DNA of 12,623 nucleotides from Cyclobacteriaceae bacterium (GTDB taxonomy: Bacteria; Bacteroidota; Bacteroidia; Cytophagales; Cyclobacteriaceae), in the NCBI GenBank assembly GCA_025358195.1, contig JANYKP010000452.1:1-12623 (forward strand), written 5' to 3'. Of this stretch, positions 1-5,829 are shown one piece after another. The position numbers were made by a program, and so were the translations under genes. Every line of letters starts with the position of its first letter. Positions within the stretch are counted from its first letter, which is position 1. The notes below the pieces were generated by a model. The model was not told the DNA's origin. It was given only the letters and a program-made list of their open reading frames with translations, and searched no databases.

Positions 1-124
1 AGAGATGGCAAAAATTCTAGATATACCGATTGGTACTGTGCGTAGCCGTCTGCACCGCGCCCGCCAATTACTTAAAGAGAAGCTAAGTGAATATGCCAAA
101 TCAATGGGTTATAAAAATACCTGA
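1..124 (+). CDS. RNA polymerase sigma factor, ECF/sigma-70 family (3' end only)
   Basis: Only the last 40 codons are present, in the frame beginning at base 2 and ending at TGA 122-124. The peptide carries the second half of sigma region 4: the recognition-helix motif IPIGTVRSRLHRARQLLKEK, typical of ECF-type sigma factors that contact the -35/-33 promoter element. A short polar tail follows (SEYAKSMGYKNT). The rest of the protein lies outside the window, so subgroup and stimulus cannot be judged. The next gene starts 3 nt after the stop and encodes a small zinc-finger protein, as expected for a sigma/anti-sigma pair. Family confidence is high; identity within the family is unknown. Confidence 0.85.
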   Translation, partial: EMAKILDIPIGTVRSRLHRARQLLKEKLSEYAKSMGYKNT

Positions 125-127
125 GTT

Positions 128-394
128 ATGAGTGAACCTACCAACCCCTTTACCGCTGTCACTGGTAAGAAGCCGACCTGTATGGAAATGCTGCAATTTA
201 TCCTGGACGGCCAGGCAACACTGGAGCAAAAAGAGTATTTCAGATCGCACATGGATCATTGCATGCCATGCTTCAAATCCTATCATCTGGACATGGCCAT
301 AAAAGAACTGGTCCAGACAAAATGTTGTGGTGGAGAAGCGCCCACGGAATTGGTACGCACGATCAAGAGCCAGATTGCACAAAATATCTCCTGA
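128..394 (+). CDS. Small soluble zinc-finger anti-sigma-like protein (zf-HC2/ZAS type)
   Basis: This 88-aa protein has a His-x3-Cys-x2-Cys signature (H41, C45, C48; HMDHCMPC). That is the hallmark of zinc-binding anti-sigma domains such as RsrA/ChrR-type ZAS and zf-HC2. An additional H44, an upstream C18 and a C66-C67 pair could supply the fourth ligand or a redox switch. There is no transmembrane segment, so it would act in the cytosol on the sigma factor encoded immediately upstream (3-nt gap, probable translational coupling). The stop codon TGA 392-394 overlaps the ATG of gmk by one base. Motif and context support the anti-sigma call; the partner, and whether it responds to redox or metal, are inference. 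Confidence 0.72.
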   Translation: MSEPTNPFTAVTGKKPTCMEMLQFILDGQATLEQKEYFRSHMDHCMPCFKSYHLDMAIKELVQTKCCGGEAPTELVRTIKSQIAQNIS

Positions 395-963
395 TGGCAG
401 GTAAGGCCTTGATTTTCTCCGCCCCTTCCGGTTCTGGGAAGACAACCATCGTACGACATCTGCTCAACCATAATCCCGATCTTGGATTTTCCATCTCCGC
501 CTCCACCCGCGACAAACGCGGGCGCACCGAAGAACATGGTAAGGATTATTATTTTTTGACGCCGGAAGAGTTCAAAAAAAAAATCGACAACCATGAATTC
601 ATTGAATGGGAAGAAGTGTATGCGGGAAATTTTTATGGAACCCTTAAATCAGAAATTGAGCGGATTTGGGCAGAAGGTAAAAATGTAATCTTTGATGTGG
701 ATGTGAAGGGCGGCATCAGCCTGAAGAATTATTTTGGCAGTAAGGCCTTAGCTGTTTTTATGAAAGTACCGTCGCTCGAGGTGTTGAAGCAACGGTTGCA
801 CAACCGGAGTACTGAAAGTCCAGACATCATCTCACGCAGGCTTTTCAAGGCAAAATTTGAAATGACGTTTCAGAATGAGTTTGATGTGGTATTGGTGAAT
901 GAGGATCTGCAAAAATCGTTGCAAGAAGCACAGCACCTGTATGATGAATTTAAGAAGAAGTAA
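394..963 (+). CDS. gmk: Guanylate kinase
   Basis: This 189-aa enzyme phosphorylates GMP to GDP with ATP. The Walker A loop is PSGSGKTT (residues 11-18). The GMP-binding motif SASTRDKRGRTE starts at residue 35, G-K-D-Y-Y-F follows at 49-54, GNFYGT at 78-83 and the DVDVKGG segment at 101-107. Length is normal for the family. The frame stays open upstream to 259, but that extension lies inside the anti-sigma gene. The ATG at 394, just before AGKALIFSAPSG, is the natural start and overlaps the previous stop as TGATG, which suggests translational coupling. Finding a sigma/anti-sigma pair directly in front of gmk and nadD implies that these housekeeping genes can be read from the regulator's promoter. 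Confidence 0.96.
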   Translation: MAGKALIFSAPSGSGKTTIVRHLLNHNPDLGFSISASTRDKRGRTEEHGKDYYFLTPEEFKKKIDNHEFIEWEEVYAGNFYGTLKSEIERIWAEGKNVIFDVDVKGGISLKNYFGSKALAVFMKVPSLEVLKQRLHNRSTESPDIISRRLFKAKFEMTFQNEFDVVLVNEDLQKSLQEAQHLYDEFKKK

Positions 964-999
964 CATGCGTCTGTTGCATAGGCTAATGACAGCAATCCT

Positions 1000-1584
1000 A
1001 TGAATCCTGGTCATAAAATCGGCCTCTTCTTCGGTTCTTTCAATCCCATCCACATGGGTCACTTGATTATCGCCAACATTATGGCTGAAAACACGGACCT
1101 TCATAAAGTATGGTTTGTCGTGTCACCCCAGAATCCGTTCAAGCCTGCCAAGGGTTTACTCCATGAGTTCGATCGCTACGACATGGTAAAGGCAGCCATT
1201 GCAGACAACTATAAACTGGAAGCATCGGATGTAGAATTTCATTTGCCAAAACCAAGTTATACGATTGACACTCTTACGGTGCTGTCCGAAAAAAATCCAC
1301 AGAAGACATTTAAGGTTATCATGGGAGAGGATAACCTTGTCAATTTTAAAAAGTGGAAGAGCCACGATCAAATACTCGATCACTATGGCGTGTATGTATA
1401 TCCTCGTCCACAAGTAGTAAATCCTCCATTTAAAGAACATCCGCATGTTAAAATGGTAGAGGCGCCCCTTCTCGATATCTCCGCAACCTACATCCGGCAG
1501 TGCGTCAAAGACAATAAGTCTGTACGTTACCTCGTTCCTGAGCCGGTAGAACAAATGATGCGCCTTCGTAATTTTTATAAGTAA
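1000..1584 (+). CDS. nadD: Nicotinate-nucleotide adenylyltransferase
   Basis: This 194-aa enzyme joins nicotinate mononucleotide and ATP to give deamido-NAD in NAD biosynthesis. The nucleotidyltransferase motif GSFNPIHMGH is at residues 12-21, with H18 and H21 the HxGH histidines. PSYTIDTL is at 85-92, MGEDNLVNFKKWK at 108-120, and the C-terminal signature ISATYIR at 160-166. Both ATP-binding motifs are intact. It lies 36 nt after gmk and 10 nt before the next gene on the same strand, so it is internal to the operon. The ATG at 1000 places the catalytic loop close to the N-terminus, as usual. A weak 6-bp stem could cover this start codon. Confidence 0.96.
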   Translation: MNPGHKIGLFFGSFNPIHMGHLIIANIMAENTDLHKVWFVVSPQNPFKPAKGLLHEFDRYDMVKAAIADNYKLEASDVEFHLPKPSYTIDTLTVLSEKNPQKTFKVIMGEDNLVNFKKWKSHDQILDHYGVYVYPRPQVVNPPFKEHPHVKMVEAPLLDISATYIRQCVKDNKSVRYLVPEPVEQMMRLRNFYK

Positions 1585-1594
1585 GTCCCCCCAC

Positions 1595-4255
1595 ATGGCA
1601 ACCAGAATGGCCAACTTTGCGTCTTTGCAGGGAGTGGGGAAAATGCTTCTGTCCAGTGTCTTGATAGCGCTCTGCTTTGCCGCCCAGGCAGGTGGAGTGA
1701 AGGGTATGATCCAGGGAGATGACGGAGCAGCGCTCGCCTTCGCCACAATTTATGTCAAGCAAACGGGTTCGGGTGCGGTCAGCGACCTTCAGGGTCATTA
1801 TGAGATTACCCTCCCGTCGGGTCACTATGATCTACTATTTCATTACCTCGGTTTTGAAACCCAAAGCCGGGCGTTGGATATTACAGATTCATTTTTAGAG
1901 GTCAATATCACGCTGAAAACGCAAGTCATCCAATTACAGTCAGTCACTGTGAAGGCTGGGAAAGAAGACCCTGCTTATACCATCATGCGCAAGGCGATAG
2001 CGAAAGCAAAATATCATACACAACAGATCGACGGCTACACCGCCAAGGTGTACATTAAAGGAAAAGGCCAGTTAAAAGATTACCCCTGGCTGGCAAAGAA
2101 GGCATTAGAGAAAGAAGGGATCACAAAAGACCGTATTTTTATCTCTGAGTCGGTCAGTGAAATCAAGTACACGCGACCCAACAAATTTGAGGAGAAGGTC
2201 ATCGCGGTTTACACGAATGGAAATAATCGCAATACCTCTCCCAACGCGTATGTTTTTGGCAGCCTGTATGAACCAGAAATTGCTGAAACAGTTTCTCCAC
2301 TCTCTCCAAAATCTTTTTCGTACTATCGCTTTGAATATCTAGGCTCCTTTAAAGACCGGTCCTACGAAATCAGTAAAATAAAAATCACCCCCCGCTCAAA
2401 AGGCGACAATGTTTTTGATGGTGTGATCTACATCGTAGAAGATTGGTGGAGCATCCACAGCGCGGACCTGAATGCAACCAAGCTGGGAATCAAGTTTCAT
2501 GTCAAGCAGATTTATAATCCCATTGAGGAAAAGGCCTGGCTGCCGGTGTCGCAGCAGTTTTTCGTGGAGGGGAAAGTTTTTGGGTTTGAATTTGTAGCCG
2601 ACTACCTCGCTACTGTTAAAGAGTATAAAATTACGCTCAACCCATCCTTGCCCCTGGAAATGACTGTGATTGATGAGACTGTCGAAAAAGAGCAAGCCAA
2701 ACAGGTAGAGAAGAAATTCAGCAAGAAAAATCAACAGCTTCAGAAACGTCTCGAGGAAGGAAAGGATGTGACACGAAAAGAGCTCAACCAATTAGTTAAA
2801 GATTATGAAAAAGCTGAACAAAAAGAACAGAAGGCGCCCGAGGTGATTCAGGAAACCTCTTACAAAGTAGATTCACTTGCTTACAAAAAGGATTCGACCT
2901 TTTGGAAAGAGATGCGACCCGTGAGCTTGACGAAAGAAGAGGAACGTGGGTATCATGTTGCCGACAGTATCTCAATCGAGCATAAAAAAAAGGAAGAAGG
3001 CGATTCGTTAAAACCCTCTAAGAGCAAAGGCTTTCAGCCGTGGGATCTGCTGGCAGGTGACCGCTATAAACTTTCCAAGACGGAGAATTTTCAGATTCAT
3101 ACCCCCTGGGGCGGTTTCAATACGGTAGAAGGAGTGAATGTTATATACCGGCTTAGCTACTATAAGCGATGGGTTAAACGAGATTCGCTCCACCCTGAAA
3201 ACCGGCCAAAAGTTTCCCGATTGGAAATCAGTCCCGTGGGACGTTTTGCTTTTGCCCGCAATACCTATTCAGGAATTTTGCGAATAGATTATCGATCCCA
3301 GAAGAGACGACTTACCCTGGAAGGAGGAAAATATGTTCAACAGTACAATCACGATGAACCGATACACCCTATTGTCAACACCTTTACGACTCTTTTCCTG
3401 AAAGACAACCTGATGAAATTGTATGAACGAAACTTTGTCGATCTCAAGTGGCGGGAACAAATTACACAGCAGTTTACCGTTTACTCACAGTGGACATGGG
3501 CAAGAAGAAGTGAGCTTTTCAACCGGTCCGATTATACCCTCTTTAATAATCGGGAAAAAATGTACACGCCCAACGCGCCCGTCAACTTGGAACTGACCGA
3601 TGCAGGGTTCCTTCCTCACAATGCCTTTACCGGCATCCTGGGCCTTGAGGCGAGACCGTGGCAGAAGTATAGAATCCGCAATGGGCGTAAATACCGGGTT
3701 GACAATTCCTCGCCGCTTTTCACGGCGGAGTATCGAAGGGGGTTTGGCGCGTTGAACAGCGATGTGAAATTTGAACAGCTGGAAGTGGGCGCGCGCCAAC
3801 AGTTAAAATTTGGAATTCGCGGCACCCTGGATATCAAGGTGACAGCAGGAACATTTTTCAACAATGAAAAAATGTACTTTATGGATTACAAACATTTCCT
3901 GGGCAATCGCACGCCATTTGTCACCACCGATCCCGTGAGCAGTTTCCGGTTATTGGACTATTACGCTTTCAGTACACAGAAGCAGTATTTTACGGCCAAC
4001 GTACATTACCACTGGCGCAAATTTTTAATTACACGTATTCCTTATGTGCGACTTGCGGGTATTACTGAAAATATTTTTGTGAATTACCTGGCCACGCCCA
4101 CTTCTAAAAATTATACGGAAGTGGGGTATGGCCTTGATGGGATCTTACGAATTTTCCGGCTGGAAGCTGCGGCCTCCTTTCAGAACGGAACCTACCAGGC
4201 CATTGGTTTCCGTATCGGCATTGCCTCTAACATTGGGGTGAATTTTGAGGATTGA
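1595..4255 (+). CDS. DUF5686 family envelope protein with carboxypeptidase-regulatory-like domain
   Basis: This is an 886-aa secreted protein. A signal peptide ends near residue 32 (hydrophobic core LLSSVLIALCFAAQA). A carboxypeptidase-regulatory-like beta-sandwich follows at about 34-120, including VSDLQGHYEITLPSGHYDL and YLGFE. The DUF5686 region starts near 124 with YTIMRKAIAKAKYH. Residues about 360-475 form a very Lys/Glu/Gln-rich, probably coiled-coil linker. From about 490 the protein becomes rich in alternating aromatic strands up to the end, consistent with an outer-membrane barrel-like domain (inference). The function is unknown. The family is widespread in Bacteroidota and the first domain resembles the N-terminus of SusC/TonB-linked proteins. 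It starts 10 nt after nadD, with an alternative ATG at 1643 right before the hydrophobic core. Confidence 0.85.
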   Translation: MATRMANFASLQGVGKMLLSSVLIALCFAAQAGGVKGMIQGDDGAALAFATIYVKQTGSGAVSDLQGHYEITLPSGHYDLLFHYLGFETQSRALDITDSFLEVNITLKTQVIQLQSVTVKAGKEDPAYTIMRKAIAKAKYHTQQIDGYTAKVYIKGKGQLKDYPWLAKKALEKEGITKDRIFISESVSEIKYTRPNKFEEKVIAVYTNGNNRNTSPNAYVFGSLYEPEIAETVSPLSPKSFSYYRFEYLGSFKDRSYEISKIKITPRSKGDNVFDGVIYIVEDWWSIHSADLNATKLGIKFHVKQIYNPIEEKAWLPVSQQFFVEGKVFGFEFVADYLATVKEYKITLNPSLPLEMTVIDETVEKEQAKQVEKKFSKKNQQLQKRLEEGKDVTRKELNQLVKDYEKAEQKEQKAPEVIQETSYKVDSLAYKKDSTFWKEMRPVSLTKEEERGYHVADSISIEHKKKEEGDSLKPSKSKGFQPWDLLAGDRYKLSKTENFQIHTPWGGFNTVEGVNVIYRLSYYKRWVKRDSLHPENRPKVSRLEISPVGRFAFARNTYSGILRIDYRSQKRRLTLEGGKYVQQYNHDEPIHPIVNTFTTLFLKDNLMKLYERNFVDLKWREQITQQFTVYSQWTWARRSELFNRSDYTLFNNREKMYTPNAPVNLELTDAGFLPHNAFTGILGLEARPWQKYRIRNGRKYRVDNSSPLFTAEYRRGFGALNSDVKFEQLEVGARQQLKFGIRGTLDIKVTAGTFFNNEKMYFMDYKHFLGNRTPFVTTDPVSSFRLLDYYAFSTQKQYFTANVHYHWRKFLITRIPYVRLAGITENIFVNYLATPTSKNYTEVGYGLDGILRIFRLEAAASFQNGTYQAIGFRIGIASNIGVNFED

Positions 4256-4334
4256 GATACACCCTTTTGTCTTTCTTGTGAGGATTTTCTACTATTATTT
4301 TTCTCGTTTATCAAAAGAGTAGATTTGCGAAACC

Positions 4335-5351
4335 ATGTCGCTCACGATCACCGATTTTCTTTATCGACGCCTGCATCAGGCGGTGATAGACGTGCGCTCC
4401 GAAGGTGAGTATGAGTCAGGTCACATCCGGGGGGCCTATAACATACCCTTGTTGAACAATGAAGAGCGCGTTATCGTAGGCACTACCTATAAACAAAAAG
4501 GTCAGCGACACGCAATTAAAGAAGGCTTTCGTCTGGTTGGGCCAAGGCTGTTAGCGATAATTCAACAAACAGAGAATGTCGCGCAAAATAAGGAGATACT
4601 AGTTCATTGTTGGCGGGGAGGAATGCGATCGAACAATTTCTGTCAATTCGCCGGTATGGCGGGAATCGTATCTCAGCCGCTATCCGGAGGCTATAAATCA
4701 TATCGTCACGCTGCCCTGGAGTCCTTCAAGCAACCATTTCAAATCATTTTACTAACGGGGTGTACAGGAAGTGGCAAGAGTGAAATATTACGGGCATTGG
4801 CTTCCCAAGGGGAGCAAGTTCTCGATTTGGAAAAATTGGCAAACCACAAAGGTTCTGCTTTTGGAGGTTTATTGATGCCGCCGCAGCCAACCACAGAGCA
4901 GTTTCAGAATGAATTGTTCGAGGAAATCTTGAAATTGGATCTTTCGCGCCGAGTGTGGGTGGAAGATGAATCGATTGCGATTGGAAAAATATTTTTACCC
5001 AATGATCTTTGGCAACGCATGAGTAAAAGTCCGCTGGTCCAGATGGACGTCTCCAAAGAAGTACGAATTCAACGGTTGGTAAATGAATATGGTCCCGCTG
5101 ACCGGAGTGAATTTTTAGAGATCATGGGAAAGGTGGTGAAGAAGTTGGGAGGTCAAAATTTTATAGCGGCGAAAGAAAAATTGATTCAGAATGATATGTT
5201 TTCCGTGATGGATATTCTTCTCACGTATTATGACAAAGCCTATCTTGGGAGTATCGATAAGCGAAAGGACCAAATTCGACTAACTGTTCCATGGGATGGG
5301 AATGATTTGAATCTTTTTGCGAGAGAATTGATTAACCACATAGGCACATAG
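4335..5351 (+). CDS. mnmH: tRNA 2-selenouridine synthase (rhodanese domain plus P-loop domain)
   Basis: This 338-aa enzyme replaces sulfur by selenium in 2-thiouridine at tRNA wobble position 34, using selenophosphate. The N-terminal rhodanese domain (about 1-130) has the IDVRSEGEYESGHIRGAYNIP motif at its front and the catalytic cysteine C92 in HCWRGGMRS. The C-terminal domain has a Walker A loop TGCTGSGKS (141-149), the ANHKGSAFG motif (169-177) and WVEDESIAIGKI (208-219), all typical of MnmH/SelU (YbbB). The last five residues (NHIGT) and the stop codon are encoded by the left 29-bp inverted repeat of the adjacent GxxExxY unit, so the native C-terminus has probably been replaced. selD, which makes the selenium donor, lies just beyond that unit. 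Confidence 0.95.
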   Translation: MSLTITDFLYRRLHQAVIDVRSEGEYESGHIRGAYNIPLLNNEERVIVGTTYKQKGQRHAIKEGFRLVGPRLLAIIQQTENVAQNKEILVHCWRGGMRSNNFCQFAGMAGIVSQPLSGGYKSYRHAALESFKQPFQIILLTGCTGSGKSEILRALASQGEQVLDLEKLANHKGSAFGGLLMPPQPTTEQFQNELFEEILKLDLSRRVWVEDESIAIGKIFLPNDLWQRMSKSPLVQMDVSKEVRIQRLVNEYGPADRSEFLEIMGKVVKKLGGQNFIAAKEKLIQNDMFSVMDILLTYYDKAYLGSIDKRKDQIRLTVPWDGNDLNLFARELINHIGT

Positions 5352-5360
5352 GACACATAG
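5332..5360 (+). repeat. Left inverted repeat of the GxxExxY unit (29 bp)
   Basis: This stretch is the reverse complement of 5794-5822 with a single mismatch (28 of 29). It starts with TTAACCACATAGG and ends with GACACATAG. It contains three CACATAG heptamers separated by 1 and 2 bases. It begins inside the last codons of mnmH and supplies the stop codon TAG at 5349-5351. Confidence 0.93.
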
Positions 5361-5377
5361 ATGGAAGGTACACGGTG

Positions 5378-5791
5378 ATGATTACAAAGATTGAACTTAA
5401 TGAGCTTACTTATGGAATTGTTGGTGCGGCCATTGAAGTCCATAAAGCATTGGGGCCTGGGCTGCTTGAAAGCGTCTATCATAAGTGCTTAAAACGGGAG
5501 TTCTTTCTCAGGGAGTTAGCATTTGCCTCGGAGTTCTTAGTGCCTGTACACTACAAGGGGATTGAAATCGAAGCAGAATTGCGCTGCGACTTTTTAATCG
5601 AAAACAAAATTGTCGTTGAATTAAAAGCTGTCGATGCAATAGCACCGGTATTTGAAGCTCAATTGCTGACCTATATGAAGTTACTAGAAAAGCCTAAAGG
5701 TATTCTCATTAATTTTAATTGCGAAAATCTCTTTAAGGAGGGTCAACGAACATACGTGAATGAGTATTTTAGAAGTTTGCCCGATAGATAG
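5378..5791 (+). CDS. GxxExxY protein, PD-(D/E)XK-like putative nuclease (PF13366 type)
   Basis: This 137-aa protein has the family signature G28-x2-E31-x2-Y34 within ALGPGLLESVYHKCLKRE. The PD-(D/E)XK-like core is intact: D71 in LRCDFLIENK, E81-L82-K83 in VVELKA, and Q95 with Y99 in AQLLTYMKL. The fold suggests a nuclease, but no substrate is established to my knowledge. The ATG at 5378 is preceded by GGAAGG (5363-5368) at a plausible ribosome-binding distance; a GTG immediately before it (5375) is an alternative. The gene is on the same strand as mnmH and selD, so it would be transcribed with them, yet it has no evident selenium role. It sits between two inverted copies of a 29-bp repeat. 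Members are often solitary, multicopy genes in Bacteroidota (general recollection). Confidence 0.88.
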   Translation: MITKIELNELTYGIVGAAIEVHKALGPGLLESVYHKCLKREFFLRELAFASEFLVPVHYKGIEIEAELRCDFLIENKIVVELKAVDAIAPVFEAQLLTYMKLLEKPKGILINFNCENLFKEGQRTYVNEYFRSLPDR

Positions 5792-5793
5792 AA

Positions 5794-5822
5794 CTATGTG
5801 TCCTATATGCCTATGTGGTTAA
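5794..5822 (-). repeat. Right inverted repeat of the GxxExxY unit (29 bp)
   Basis: This is the inverted partner of 5332-5360. The one difference makes its middle heptamer CATATAG instead of CACATAG. It starts 2 nt after the GxxExxY stop codon and ends 7 nt before the selD ATG, so any selD ribosome-binding or leader sequence lies in or right beside the repeat. Confidence 0.93.
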
Positions 5823-5829
5823 AAAATTT

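Larger units (their letters stand above)
5332..5822. mobile_element. Putative repeat-bounded GxxExxY nuclease unit, 491 bp, inserted between mnmH and selD
   Basis: A single gene is enclosed by a near-perfect 29-bp inverted repeat. Both outer ends read TTAA, which could be part of the repeat or a 4-bp target duplication. The unit encodes no recognised transposase or integrase; its only protein is the GxxExxY PD-(D/E)XK-like protein. Removing all 491 bp would let mnmH run to a TAA at 5840-5842, overlapping the selD start at 5830 by 13 nt. That is a normal operon junction and supports the idea of an insertion. Mobility is inference. Alternatively this is a static intergenic repeat pair that forms a long-range stem. 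Confidence 0.6.

Noticed and set aside
128..144. Possible gmk start upstream at 259 giving a longer kinase
   Set aside because: The extension is the shadow of the anti-sigma gene; homologues start just before the P-loop, at 394.
977..1002. CATAGG...CCTATG stem that would cover the nadD start codon
   Set aside because: Only 6 bp with a 14-nt loop; such pairs are common by chance and no further support was seen.
4320..4327. TAGATTTG just before mnmH, matching the Bacteroidota -7 consensus
   Set aside because: No TTG/TTTG -33 partner at the right distance, and the transcript would start at the ATG itself.
5332..5822. CACATAG repeats as a CRISPR remnant
   Set aside because: Units are 7 nt with 1-2 nt gaps, arranged as an inverted pair around a gene, with no spacers and no cas genes.
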